Assembly (NCBI RefSeq): GCF_029962835.1
Contig: NC_080574.1
Span: 37,577,501-37,641,500, forward strand
Length of the DNA: 64,000 nt
Direction: 5' to 3'
Origin: Magnolia sinica
Lineage: Eukaryota; Streptophyta; Magnoliopsida; Magnoliales; Magnoliaceae
Positions within the stretch are counted from its first letter, which is position 1. Each line of letters starts with the position of its first letter. The position numbers and the translations under genes were made by a program. A model generated the notes under the pieces. The model was not told where the DNA came from, did not search any database, and was given only the letters and a program-made list of their open reading frames with translations. This document shows, piece by piece, positions 1-11,897 of this stretch.

Positions 1-410
1 TCCGGGCATACATCGGGTCGATCTTCTTATCGGATCGGTCAACGCAAGATAAAGCCTCATCCCGAATATCTTGGGACAAGATCCCCGACCCCGAAGCTCA
101 CGGGATCGGACGAAGACTGGAGATAGGCACGATCCTGTCTCCGTGATACCAGGAGAGGATCCCGCGCACGATATCAGGAGAAGAATCCTCGTACAAATAA
201 AGGCTCCAGCAGCTATAAAAGGAGGACCTCCCTGGTCCGAAAAAAAAAGGCAAGAACTTCTATCTCAAAACCCCTTAATACGCTTAGACCCGGAATCCAG
301 GCCTGACTTTGGCATCGGAGGGTCCCCTGCTTAAGCCAGGGTCTCCTTTGTCCTCTTTTGGTGCAGGTACACGAAGGTCTAAGAGGGTGAACCAGATTTT
401 CGCATCAACA
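1..410 (+). mobile_element. Tat-type Ty3/gypsy LTR (3' LTR or solo LTR)
   Basis: This stretch is the reverse complement of the LTR pair found at 12853-13397 and 17543-18115, sharing the same blocks (repeated 'gcgcgggatcttct'-like units, the 'cgatcccgtgagcttcggg' block, and a TATA motif ctataaaagg at 213-222). It ends at 410 in catcaaca, the expected LTR terminus, and the flank acagg follows instead of a primer binding site. It is therefore the 3' LTR of a plus-oriented element running off the left edge, or a solo LTR; the window cannot decide which. It sits inside the hAT transposase at 411-2245, cutting its dimerisation domain. Confidence 0.85.
213..222 (+). promoter_or_regulatory. TATA box of the Tat LTR
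   Basis: The motif ctataaaagg lies in the LTR about 190 bp before its end. The same motif occurs at the matching place in the minus-oriented LTRs near 17732-17739 and 13033-13040, so it is conserved in all three LTR copies. Confidence 0.55.
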
Positions 411-2245
411 ACAGGAATGACTAAAATATCCCCTGCAACTTGAGAAAGAACTCTATACTTTGAGCCACTCACCTTTCACCGATTTAAAATTTTAAAGTTT
501 TGATCATCCTTTTCACAAAATTCCTCTAAATAATTGTCCACTTCAGACTTGCCTCCATTACTCTCTTCTTCTTCCAAATGTTTTTGAAACTTTGATTTGA
601 GATATATTAATTGCTCACTTATACAACTAATTAATTGGTCGCAATCCATGTCAAAAATGATTTGACTTGAGGAAGAATCAATTGACTGAAACTTTTGATA
701 CTCATCATAAATATGATTGAATGCCTCTCTTATCTTATTAATGAGTTCAATCACCATGGCAGGTTCGTAAACTTCAGAATAACAAAACTTCACATATTTT
801 AATTTATAACGGGAATCTAACACAACAACAATCAATAACATCATATTCACATTTTCAATATTTCCCCAATACTTCTCAAATTTAATATTCGTTTTCTTAG
901 CCAAGGTATTTAAAGTAGAATCCATACTGATTGACCATTCGGATAAGAAACTTTCAATGGCACAAACTTCATGAAAATATGAATTAGAAGTGACATATAA
1001 AGAACCAGACAAGTTAACAATTGCATCAAAGAATTTCTGCAAAAATTTTGTAAAAACCCGAGCATCATCCCAATCACTAGTGGTAGGAGGTCCATCATGA
1101 AGTTCTATAGTGAAATGTGAATCTTATTCTTCTAATCTCTTAAATGTTTTTTGAAACTTTGTTGCAGCATCTAGCATGAGATATGTGGAGTTCCACCTTC
1201 TTTGAACATCTAGGCACAAAGAACTTTTATATGTTATCCTCTCTTTCTCTACACATGCCTTGAAGCGTTGTTCTCTTTGTGGAGAACTACTAACATACCT
1301 CACTGCCCCCATGAATTTGAGTTAATGAATCTTTTAATTCAATTAACCCATCTTTCACAATTAAATTAAGAATATGTGCACAACACCTCATGTGAAAGAA
1401 TTCACTGCCTAAAATGAAAGTATCACTCTTCTTAGACATCTTTCTTTTCATATATGAAATAGCAACATCATTGGAACTTACATTATCTACAGTAAGCGTG
1501 CATAGTTTCTCTACACCCCATTCCATTAACAATGCCTCCACTGCTCGACCAATTTCTTCACCTCTGTGACTAGAAATCACACAAAAGTTTAAAATTCTTT
1601 TATATAATTTCCAGTCTTTAATAAAATGAGTTGTAAGGCACATGTAAGAGAGATTCTGCACTGAGGTCCATGAATTCATTATGATACAAATTCTTTGATT
1701 TGAGTTCACTAATAAATCCTTCAAATTTTTTTCTTACTCACATACAATGTGATACAATCCCTTGCCATTGTAACACGTGACAATATTTTGAAATTAGGTT
1801 GCATCACACTACAAAAGTAACGAAATCCTTCATGCTCAACAAACTTAAAAGGCAACTCATCTATGATTATCATTTTTGCAAATGCTTCTTTACATAGATC
1901 TTGGTCAAATTTTCAAACACCAAGGGTACTACCACCATCTTCTGATATTAAAGACATTAACAAAAGTTTTTATTTCTTGTCTTTATTTTGGGAATTCTTA
2001 GGACACTTTAATATATGTTTTCTCAAAGTGCTAGTCTCATTCTCACTCAACCATGCATAGGATGAATTGCGGTAGTTACATCTAGCCCCTTTCATTTTTC
2101 CATCCCCGTCATTTACAATTTTACTAAATTGATCTCAAACGTCAGATTTAAGACACTTGTCTTTAAGAAGACATACCTTTGCATGAGGTGAAGAATCAGT
2201 AATAGAGAGCTCCCAAGGATTATTTGTCTCTCTGTTACTTGACAT
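411..2245 (-). pseudogene. hAT transposase (BED finger, RICESLEEPER/DAYSLEEPER type), broken
   Basis: Read on the minus strand from an ATG at 2245, the product starts with a degraded BED-finger region whose key Trp codon is a TGA stop. It continues as the hAT core (DNASSND-like block read as DNVSSNDVAISYMKRK, then FHMRCCAHILNLIV and RRWNSTYLML), and then a region with SLYVTSNSYFHEVCAIE. The dimerisation segment begins with SEVDNYLEEF and FKILNR, where the following Trp is again TGA. Reading continues through VAGDILVIPV and is cut by the LTR at 410. At least two frameshifts and several stops are present, for example around 1290-1312 and 1040-1120. The family moves by cut and paste; this copy cannot encode an active protein. 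Confidence 0.9.
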
Positions 2246-2439
2246 CTAATAAGAATTAAGATATACAAAAAAAAGAGCAAAAATCAATAAAACACCTAAC
2301 ATTTAATAAAATATTTACAAAAAATCAATATCATTGACAATTAGCAATTACCATCACAGAGAATGATGATGAAGTTGTTGTTGAAGTTCGGATCGAGATG
2401 AGCGAGGCGAGGGATGGCCAGAAAGGGACGACTGGTGAT

Positions 2440-2760
2440 GGACAACCGGAGAGGGATGGCCAGCGAGAGAGGGATGGCTGGACGGTCAGCGAGAGAGGGA
2501 CGGCCAGAGAGAGAGGGAGAGAGAGAGAGAGAGGATGCCGCAGAGATACAGGTAAGGGTTTGGGCAGGGGCCTGGGCGCCGCAGAGATACAAGCACAGAC
2601 AGGGTTTTAGGCAGGGGTTTGCAGGTGCCGCAGCAGCACCCAGATATGGCGAGAGAGAGAGAGAGGGCGCCGCACGGCCGTAGTAAATAGAGACGGAGAG
2701 AGAGAGAGAGGGGGGGGGGGGGCAGGGGCAGGGGCAGGGGCAGCAGTCAGTGAGAGAGAG
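2440..2760. repeat. GA/GGCAG-rich low-complexity tract
   Basis: These are runs of GAGAGA, CAGAGAGAG and GGGGCA units, including a G run near 2711-2722. The tract lies between the hAT transposase start and its terminal repeats. The short open frames across it are compositional. Confidence 0.8.
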
Positions 2761-3074
2761 GGCAGGGGCAGGGTAGGGGCGGCAGCAGTCAGGCGAGAGA
2801 AATTAGATTAGGGTTTTTTATTTTAAAGTCATATTTTAATCAAAGGTTTGGATCCAATGTTCGGATCGACTGTTCGGATCTACAGTTCGGATCCACGGTT
2901 CAGATTCACGATTCGGATCTACAGGGCCCTAAACCAGAACCGATCCGTATCCAACGGTTCTCGAAATTTTGAAACCAGAACCGGAACCAATGCTGTCTAT
3001 TACCGGACCAAACCGAACCGATCCAACGGTTCCAGTCTGGTTCCACGATTCTACCGATTCGATGTGTACCCTTG

Positions 3075-5560
3075 ACCTGGGCCACCCTTTTAGTTCAGGC
3101 AGTTAGCCAACTGACCCAGCATCGTAACAATTCTAAGTATCGCTATGAACTAACATCATATCATATAATTACAGCATAAATTTCACTATACAATCACTTT
3201 GACATTTCAACGAACATGTGAGCATCCATAGTGTACTACGTTCACTAAAGCATTAAATCAAGTATACGAACACGCATAAAGTAATACAACCACCTAAGCA
3301 TTAAATCAAGCTGTAAACATCGACAAAGCAAGATATTCCACCACTCAGACATTTCATTAAACATGTGAGCATCCATATCCAAGCAATAATATATATTATA
3401 GTAAAAATTAAAATGTTAACATACTAGCATGCAAGCATGCATAAATTCATCTACAAGCATCTAATCATTAACCAAGACCCTCAACGGTCGATAAACAGAA
3501 ACCTAGGCATAATGGTTCACACCTTTGCAATGATTCGCCCGACCCAAAGCGCTCTTAGGATTTGGAATTTAGGAAAAACCACAAATTCTTATACAAACAC
3601 TAGGAACTATGTGAGATTCATGCAATTCATCCTAAAAAAACCTAAGTTGGGAAGTAAGATTTTTTTCCTTACCTGCCAATTGCAAGTAGGGTGGATTCGG
3701 CAGAGGAAAACGATCGATACCAGGGCTTTGATCAAGGAAATCAATGAAGGGAAGCACCAAAAGCTCCCAACTCCTACTCTCACTCTTCTTCTCTTCTTCT
3801 TTCTCTCTCTTTCTCTCTCTCTCTCTCTTTTGGTAAATGCAAATTCGTATGGAGAGATGGCGTGCTCAAATGAAGCCCTTATATAGTTCCAAAAGTTGTG
3901 CAAATGGCACTAAGGGCTAGGTTTTCATTATACTAGCCCTATGGGAAAGTGTTTCTAACCTCTAGGGCTCATTATAGGGTGTACATGTAGATATATACTG
4001 TAGGATAGCCCTAATGATGATCTGTGTATGAATATGATCGGCCGGCCATTCGGATGCGCTGATCGATGAGTATAGTCAGAAGTCTATTCGACGATAACCG
4101 ATGGTCGATCAAGGCCGTGGTTATACAGATATGTGTATGGAAATATCTTTAGTTTGATATATTCAAATGAGATGATCGAATAGGTATTTATAACCATTCC
4201 CACGTGTGAAGCTCTCTTTTAACACAACTCGAGGCAAAGGCCTGCAAGCGCAATATACTTGTTGCGTGGCCGCAACACCTATTTAGCTCTAGCATGTTGC
4301 GTGATCACGCAATAGTCCTACCACTCTACATAGTGTGCCTGCCATAAGCATCGTTCTAGTCATTTTATTGTTGCACAGGCGTGCACAACGAATGAATTTT
4401 GTGCCTTAACAGTGTGTGATAAGTATATCGAGGTATAATACTAAAATTTTCAATTTTATTTTTCACAAAAGTTAGTTTTTACTTGAAAATACATGATAGT
4501 TAATTTAACTTTCATTTTTAATGATAACAGAAGTATCATGAAATGGGCTTTCGCACCAACCCCTTCCCTTATTATAACAATTTAGCGAAAGTTCTTTGTT
4601 CCGATTAAGGCACTGGATCTAAATAAAAAAATACATCAAATTGCTTGTAAACCTTCATCGTAACTCTACTTTCGATGCACTCAACACGTACATAAATGAA
4701 TATACTCAGTATGTGACAATTGTAGCTGATTTTTTTATGTGAGTGCATAACCTACAACACCTTAATATACAATGCTTGTGTTTGGAATGAATGAGAGTGC
4801 AGGGCCATCCTCATCCAAACCACATAAAAATAATAAAAAGGCCCAAGTCACTAATGAATATGTTGTTTCTATCATTCATATTGTTGTTTGTTGATTTCAA
4901 ACAAATGGGCATGTTTAACTCTAAATTTTCTTATCCTGACTATTTATCAAGTCATTCAGAATTTTTATTAGACAATTTTGTTTGAGCAATTCTTCTAATG
5001 CATGAAGTAAAATACAATTTGTAAAGAGTATGTGTTACTATAAATTGAAAATGTTTTATCATACCGAAAATATAATGTATTCTTGAGCAATTTTATAATC
5101 CATGGGCCTACTTTTGTGGCCCATCCAAGGCTTAAATTTATATAAATATAGGTCAAAATATATATGTTTCATTGGGCTTATTACAATTATAATGTTCAAT
5201 ACAATGTATATACACTGGTTTAGGGTGTTTAAAATGATTTACTTAATAAAATTTAATTTTTGTGAATATAATACAAAATTTCATTGTGTTTCATTTACTC
5301 CCATCTAAACAAATATTTAGATTTCAATGTAATTCATTTACTCATATCTAAACACAACTTGAGTAAGTCATTTACTACTAATTCATTTATCTCCAATTTC
5401 GTTTCTCATTTGCCTCTAATTACAAGCTCTCAAACATGTCCTACACAAATTTGTGCACATTTCACTTTTTCTTAACATTACCTTAATGATTAACAATTCA
5501 AACAAGCTTCAGATAATCACATCGAGAGTCATTTCTCGATGGAGGGGTTTAGACATGGGC
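3075..5560. other. No recognisable gene; AT-rich, probably decayed repeat sequence
   Basis: I see no coding similarity here. 3560-3900 contains a CT-rich stretch (ctttctctctc near 3800-3828). 4240-4400 has clustered 'ttgcg/cgcaa' inverted motifs. The rest is AT-rich unique-looking sequence with stop codons in all frames. It could be old LTR sequence, but I found no paired end or primer site. Confidence 0.6.
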
Positions 5561-5567
5561 CTTGTGA

Positions 5568-5912
5568 CAATGAGTAACTCGCTTAACTTGACTCGGCTCG
5601 AAACTAAGATCGAGCCAAGTCGAGCTAATTTTTTTATGCTTGAAAAAATTCGAGTTGAGTCTGAGTTAAACAAAGCTCAACTCGGTCTTGGGTTCGAACC
5701 CGATCGGTTCAGTCCCATTCAACTAATTTGATCAAGTACATAATTACCCATTCGTCTAAAACCCTAACCATTTTGTCATTGTCGAGTGCCCCCCTCTCTT
5801 TCATTACTATCCATCGCCCGTCTAGACTCCATACCCCACCTGACCAACCCACTTTCTCCTCTCCTCTTTTCCCAGCATTCGGTCGGCCACTCTCCGATCT
5901 AGCGAGTACCAT
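5568..5912. repeat. Dispersed ~340 bp repeat, copy 1
   Basis: It starts near 'gtaactcgcttaacttgac' and ends near 'ccgatctagcgagtacc'. It matches 6272-6604 in the same orientation, with visible substitutions and small gaps. The clustered 'actcgactcgg'-like motifs at its left resemble hAT subterminal sequence at 12.3 kb and 27.0 kb, so it may be a non-autonomous hAT piece. Confidence 0.75.
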
Positions 5913-5986
5913 GTAGTGCCGCACCCAGTTTCAACTTTTCTCCATCTCCGATTCGACGAGCAACGAGTAGTAAGCATGTATTCTTT

Positions 5987-6026
5987 CACACACACACACA
6001 CACACACTCTCTCTCTCTCTCTCTCT
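5987..6026. repeat. (CA)n(CT)n microsatellite
   Basis: A run of CA dinucleotides passes directly into CT dinucleotides. It lies between the two ~340 bp direct repeats. Confidence 0.9.
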
Positions 6027-6271
6027 ATTTGCCCCCTCGCCTTGCCTGGTTGGCCATTGTCAATGGCTGACAGTGGTAATCCTGTCAACCATTGGCCCAC
6101 TGTAGAGAGTTTGTGTGTGTGTGTAATGTATTTATATATTAAGAATGCTCACACACAACTACTTGGACCATTTCAAATGGTCCAACTAGATGAGAACTAA
6201 ACAGAGAAAAAGCTTCTTTTATGACTATGTAATGGCCTACATTAGAAATTATGTATATTATACCATCTTGA

Positions 6272-6604
6272 GTAACTCGCTTGACTCAACTCGGCTCAAA
6301 ACTGAGTTCAGACCAAGTCGAGCTAATTTTTGTGCTCGAAAAAATTCGAGTCGAGTCTGAGATCAACTTGACTTGACTTAGTCTTGGGCTCAAACTCGAC
6401 TCTGTTCGATCTGTTCGCCCAATTTGACCAGGAATATAAATACTCGATCGTTTAGAACCTTAACCCATTCGTCACTGTCGAGCGTCCCCTCTCTTTTATC
6501 ATTGTCCATCGTTCGTCCAGACTCCGAACCCCACAAGGCCACCCCCTCTCCTCTCATCTCTCTACAGCAACTGGTCGGCCACTCTCCAATCATGCGGTGA
6601 GTAC
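6272..6604. repeat. Dispersed ~340 bp repeat, copy 2
   Basis: This is a direct copy of 5568-5912. Its right end (ccaatcatgcggtgagtac) coincides with the break of the Athila element, so an insertion, deletion or recombination at this repeat probably removed the rest of that retrotransposon. Confidence 0.75.
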
Positions 6605-9299
6605 AAATCGATGAATCGATTCCCTTGAGGTCCGCTATCGTCCATCCTAGGGCTCCTTTATGCTCAATGAGAGTAGATATGAGCATACTCTCCTGTTCTT
6701 TCTCCAGGTGGGCAGAGATCACCACCGGGTATGTCTCATCTTGACCTAAATAGGCATATTTCAAATCAGAGGGTAAAGGTTTTAGGTCAAGCTTCGGTGG
6801 CTTGAGGTTAGACGGTAGAGGCACTACATCGGTTTGTGGCAATTCTTCAAATTGTGGCCTCCACCGGTTAACTTCAAGTACCGGTGCAGTATCAAGCAAG
6901 GCACACGTCTCCCTAATCATGTCATCATCAAAATCATGGGAGTGGGCCAGGCACGTCTCCAGCTGGTCGGAGGATATGGTCAGCGGTGTCGTATCTTCCA
7001 CGAAAGAGTCAATCATGTTAATGTCGTGGAAATCGTCATCATCCTCTGAGTTGCTGCCGTTATTGAAAAAAATGTTTGACTCCAATGTCAAATTTCCAAA
7101 AGACATAGTCATGACACCATTCCTGCAATTGATAATTGCATTTGACGTGGCAAGGAATGGGCGACCAAGAATGACAGGAATCTGAGTGCTCATGTTATTG
7201 ATGGGTTCGGTGTCCAGGATGATAAAATCTACAGGGTAGTAAAACCTATCAACTTGGACCAACACATCCTCAATTATCCCTCTTGGTACACGAACAGAGC
7301 GATCAGCAAGTTGTAGTGTGGTTAGGGTGGATTTTAATTCATCCAAACCTAACTGTTTGTATACCGAGTAGGGAATCAGATTGACGCTCGCTCCTAAGTC
7401 AAGAAGTGCGTGATCAATTCGATGGTTCCCGATTACACATGATATGGTTGGGCTACCGGGATCCTTGAATTTCTGTGGCACGTCTTGCTTCAGGATGGCA
7501 CTCACTTTCTCAGTCAAGAAGATTTTCTTTTGAATAATTTTCCGTCTTTTGGTCGTGCATAAGTCTTTCAGGAATTTGGCATATGAAGGTATCTGTTTAA
7601 CGACATCAAGTAGAGGAATGTTGACTTTCACCTATTTCAACACCTCTAAGATATCCTGAGAGTTAGAGAGAGGTTTTGGTGAAACCAACCGTTGGGGAAA
7701 TGGAGCAACTGACTTCTCTAGAAGTTCCGGTTCTAATTTTTGTGGGGCATCACTGGATCCATCATTGTTGTCCTCTTCTGGTTCCTGAGGCTTTTCGGGC
7801 CTAACCGGAAGAGTTTTATTCATGATCTTCCCACTCCTAAGAGTGGTGATGGATTTAGCATGTCCCATCTGATTTGAAGAGTTGGAATCATTAATGTCGT
7901 ACTGCAGTTTAGGATTGGGGAGAGGTTGTGCAGGAAGCATCCCCTTTTCTATAACCGTCATACGAGAATCTATCTTTTGCATAAAATCTGTAATTCCTCG
8001 CATTGCCTGAGTCAGCTCTTGTATGGGATTTTGAACCGGTGCCTCTTGAGGTTTCACTTGATTTGGATTTTGATTGAAGAAACCTGGAGGAGTCGTCGTT
8101 TGTCCATTCCTCCAACTAAAGTTTGGATGATTTTTCCAGCCAAGATTGTATGTATTGGAGTTAGGTCCAGTAAAAGGTCTTTAATAGTTATTTACGGCAT
8201 TGGCTTGTTTATTCAACACTCCTCGAAAGGCAGGTATTGTAGGACAGTTTTCAGTTGTGTGAATGTTGCAATCACAGATGCCGCAAACAATTTCATTGAC
8301 CTTATCCTTCTTTCCTTCCATGGCCTCAACTTTCCTTATGAGCGTAGTCACTTTACACTTGAGATCATCATCTTCTTTCAAGAGATATAATCCACCTTTC
8401 TCCTTTAATTGAGTCGGCCTAAACGTGGTGTACGCCATTGGGTAATAGTCTCATGATTGTGTTTTTTTAGCGAGACTATCGAGGTAATCCCATACCTCGT
8501 CAACATCTTTGTTGATGAACTCTCCATTACACATTGTCTCGACCATTTGGCGCATGGAAGATGTCAGTCCATCATAGAAAAAACTTGTAATGCGCCACGT
8601 TTCAAATCCGTGTTGTGGGCATGAACTGACCAAATCTTTGAACCTTTCCCAACATTGGAAGAATGTTTCATCTTCCTTTTGGGCAAAGTTCATGATTGCT
8701 TTTCTGAGGGTAATCGTTTTATGATGTGGGGAGAATTTTTTTATGAATTCCCTTTGCATGTCGTTCCATGTGCCAATGGATCTAGGACGCAGTGAATGTA
8801 ACCACGTCTTAGCTTTCTCTTTTAAGGAAAAAGGAAAGAGTTTCAGCCTAATTGTATCCTCAGATACATTAGGAAAACATAAAGTAGCCATAATCTCATC
8901 GAACTCTTTCAAATGTAAATATGGACTTTCTGATTCAAGTCCATGGAATTTGGGAAGGAGTTGGATAACTCCTGGCTTGATGTCCATTTATCCTGTGTTT
9001 TCAGGAAAAATTATGCATGAGGGCGTACTCACTCCCGCCGGTTGTAGATAATCTCGTAGAGTACGAGGCGGGGGTGCCTGTTGCGCCTCATTCTCATCTT
9101 GGGTATCCTCCACCCTGGGTGGAAGTAGAGGAGGTTGGTCTTCAGCCATAACTTCAGTTAACTCAGGGGATTTCGAGCGGTGTCTAGTCCTGCGATGGAT
9201 AGTCAACCCCTCAACCAATCCTCCTTCAGTCAAGAGACGTCGAGTGTTGTCACGGGCCCACTTGGGCATGAAACACTCGCAGCCCTCAATCAAATTCAA
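6605..9299 (-). pseudogene. Athila gag-protease polyprotein with four in-frame stops
   Basis: One reading frame runs from ATG at 9299 through gag, a zinc-knuckle-like segment (CGICDCNIHTTENC at about 8270-8220) and a retropepsin to the start of RT (GWTIADLKGIDSSICTHR), with no frameshift that I can detect. Four stop codons break it, at 8988-8990 (TAA), 8451-8453 (TGA), 8181-8183 (TAA) and 7632-7634 (TAG). The gag domain contains LPKFHGLESESPYLHLKEF and WNDMQREFIKKFSPHHKT. The protease active site reads ALLDLGASVNLIP, with Leu where the usual motif has Ser or Thr, and the flap region is followed by ILGRPFLAT. After about 6605 the open frame runs into unrelated repeat sequence, so the last ~70 residues up to its stop at 6390 are chimeric and not viral-type coding. 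Confidence 0.92.
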
Positions 9300-10008
9300 A
9301 GCCTAATCCTAAGAAAGGAAAAGAAAATCTAAAAAGAAAGAGAGGGAGAGTTTGGAAAGAAATTACCAAATTGAAGCCTCTAAGTTAAGGACCTGCAAAA
9401 TAAAACAAAAATAAGTTAGATTCTAAACAGGAGAAGAACAATCCTTTAAAAGAAAGGTAGCAGTAAACTGATTTCTAAAAGAAAGTGAAAACTTCTAAAA
9501 TAAATTAGGAAAGTCTAAACTAGAAAATAAATTACTAAAAGAGAACTGAAAAATAAGAAGTAGAGAAGGAGTGTACCGAATTAGAGATTTCTATCTTAAA
9601 GGCCTACAAAATAGGAAGGTTAGTTTCTAAACAAAAATTCTAAAAATAATTAGGAAACAAATTAGATTCTAAGAGAGTTAGAATTAGAAAGTTACTAAAA
9701 TAAAAATAGAAAGTTAATTTCTAAAAAGGGAAAGAAATAACCTAATTTCTAAAAATAAACTATTTCCTACAGAAGGGAGGATACTAGAATTAGAAAATTT
9801 CTAAAATTTAAACCCTAATTCTAAAAATAGGAAAAAGTAGAGAGATTAGGAAGGAATTACCAATTGAGAAACTTATGTCAAGATCCTATAAAACAGGAAA
9901 CAAGTTAGTTTTGAACTCAAATAAAAATAAATAAAAACTAAGGTTAGTAAAATCCTAATCTTAAACTAATCCTAAAACCAATTAATTTCAGAGAATCGTA
10001 ACCGTCAG
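9300..10008 (-). other. Athila untranslated leader
   Basis: This AT-rich stretch with many near-repeats of 'ctaaaattagaaag' and 'taggaaa' lies between the primer site and the gag start. It has no coding potential. A long leader of this kind is normal for Athila elements. Confidence 0.7.
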
Positions 10009-10026
10009 TCCCCGGCAACGGCGCCA
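10009..10026 (-). other. Primer binding site (tRNA-Asp type)
   Basis: The minus strand reads TGGCGCCGTTGCCGGGGA, the primer site characteristic of Athila elements, starting seven bases inside the LTR end at 10033. Confidence 0.9.
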
Positions 10027-10032
10027 AAAACT

Positions 10033-11890
10033 TGTTCACACCCCAAGTGCAGGGTTGTGATGTAGTAATAAACTCGGTAAGACCGAGGTCGAATCCACAG
10101 GGACTGATACCTGTACGTTATCTGGAACCAAGTAAAACTAGAACTAGACTAAGATGTGATCTAAACCAAATAGAATTTAAGAAATAATTGTGGAGTAATT
10201 ATCTAAAACTTTAAGGAATTCAGAGAAAGAAACTAGGGATTCAGAGGATCCACTTGTAGAGATCAGGGAGAAATTATGCCTGCATCAAGAATTATGGAAT
10301 TTAAACTGAACTTACTTGATCTGGTTTTCAAGAGATGAAAGGTATATGAATTAGAATGGATTCCATCACAAAACTATGCCCATGAGACAAAGCAAACAAC
10401 AAAATCAAATCAATTCACAGCCAATCTGAGTGATGTATGAATGTCAGGAAGAGTTCCATCATCCAACCATGTCCAAGGGGCAATGGTGGACAACAGAGTT
10501 TCCCAACCGCATAGTCACAATAAGGGAATGGACATGCGCAAAGCCATCGCAAATATATTGTAATTTAAGTCACAATAAATCATAAAAAAACTTGAAAACA
10601 TTCCATTCAATCACACTAGAATCATCGTCAGTTCATCACATACATCCAGGCCGTATGATCAACCCCATCACGCCACAAGCTTCACCCCTTATCCCTAGCT
10701 AAGGGGTTTAACCACACATGAATAGGCTAAAATAAACAAATAAACAAAAGAAAAGGAAGAAAGGAAACATAGCCAGAAATTTAAGTAGGAAAAGAAGAAA
10801 CAACTTTTCTTCTCTTTCTCTTTCTCTCACGTTCAGCCCTCCTGCTAAAAAGACCACGGCCTCTGCTCCAGCACTCCCCTGCCGACATCCAGTAGCCAAC
10901 GTGCCAAAAGACCACCGTCCCTGCTCCCTTTCTCTCTCCGTTTCTCTTCCTTGAATCCTTCTTCCCAACCAAAGACGACCTCCTCTTCTTTCTTTTTCCG
11001 TTTTTACTTATATAGAACTGTCGTCCGGGCGGATTTCTGCACTCCCTGCGGAGATTATACGCAGCCAGAAGATGATTCCCAGCCGGAAGCTTGCTGTCGA
11101 ACTCCACCCGCGTTTTCGCGCTCTGAACGGACCGATTGGACTATCTAAACCGTTCAGTCCTCTTGAACCTGGTCGGCCACACCTGGAGATTTATTTGGAC
11201 GGTCCAGATGGACGGACCGATTCTGTCCATGCTTGCAAAGTGGCCCGCAGCGGCCGGGCTCTTCGCTGTGCGAAAACAGAGCCTGCGGACGGATCTCCGC
11301 TGGACTCTCAGTGGGGCCCATTATTGACGTCGACGGAGGAATCCATGCCGTCCATTAGACGCGTGACGAAATTTCAGTCAGGAAGGGCTGGTTTTTGTCG
11401 AGTGTTGGTGTGGTTCACCGATGTTTCTCTTCCACCGTCTATCGTCCGTTTTAATGATAAAAAACGGATCTCCAAAGTCTTTTTAATTTTTATCCACCTA
11501 GGCCTGAGTAAGATTGGCGGTGTGAGTCTCATGAACGGCTCGGATCCTTCGAAGAACTGCTGTGTGGGGCCCACTAACGAAAAACGGACGGACAGTGTAA
11601 AGACGCTGTCCGTTTTTTCCGCAGAAGAGAGAGGGAGACGGGTCGCAAGTGGTTTGACCGGACTGGCTGGTCCAGTGCAGCTCACGTGCTTGTACACTAT
11701 ACGCACGTCCAACTCATTTGGAGTTCATGATGATGGATCCCGGAAATCCGCTCCGTTCATCCGTTTTGTCTCCTCAGATAATGGGTCGAGACCAAATTTT
11801 AGGCATATCTAGATCTCAGGTGGACCCAAAATCAATGATTTACGGGCTGCTCTGAGCGTTGGGCCACTTGCAGAGGGATCCAATGGCTAA
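10033..11890 (-). mobile_element. 5' LTR of the Athila element
   Basis: The inner end (plus-strand TGTTCACACC at 10033) lies next to the primer site. The outer end is placed near 11890, where similarity to the duplicated segment begins. The length of ~1.86 kb fits Athila LTRs. A 246-codon open frame inside (11072-11812, plus strand) shows no recognisable domain and is judged spurious. No second LTR is present in the window. Confidence 0.75.
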
Positions 11891-11897
11891 AATTTGA

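Larger units (their letters stand above)
411..3074 (-). mobile_element. RICESLEEPER-like hAT DNA transposon, 3' end interrupted
   Basis: This is a minus-oriented hAT element. The right end carries a terminal motif that on the minus strand reads CAAGGGTACACATCGAATCGG, followed inward (2850-3060) by many copies of the subterminal repeat CGGTTCGGAT or close variants, as is usual for Ac-like hAT elements. A GA-rich purine tract fills 2440-2760. The transposase pseudogene lies at 411-2245. The other terminus is not visible because the gypsy LTR at 1-410 interrupts the element. Confidence 0.75.
6605..11890 (-). mobile_element. Athila-type Ty3/gypsy LTR retrotransposon, 3' truncated
   Basis: The order on the minus strand is 5' LTR (about 11890 to 10033), primer binding site complementary to tRNA-Asp (10026-10009), AT-rich leader (10008-9300), gag-protease frame (9299 to about 6605), and the first residues of the RT domain. 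The RT core, RNase H, integrase and 3' LTR are missing, because sequence changes abruptly to the repeat copy at 6272-6604. The primer site sequence (ggcgccgttgccgggga) and the gag motif KPGVIQLLPKFHGLESESPY are typical of the Athila lineage. The outer LTR boundary is set by the point where similarity to the duplicated segment at 21185 begins, and is good to about 10 bp. Confidence 0.9.

Noticed and set aside
1290..1724. Intact small hAT-derived host gene (domesticated transposase)
   Set aside because: The frame is broken on both sides, carries stops at conserved Trp positions, and is interrupted by an LTR.
6802..7185. A 127-codon plus-strand open frame
   Set aside because: It is antisense to the Athila protease frame.
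11072..11812. A 246-codon open frame on the plus strand
   Set aside because: It lies wholly within the Athila LTR, has no recognisable domain, and overlaps several other open frames, as expected of GC-rich LTR DNA.
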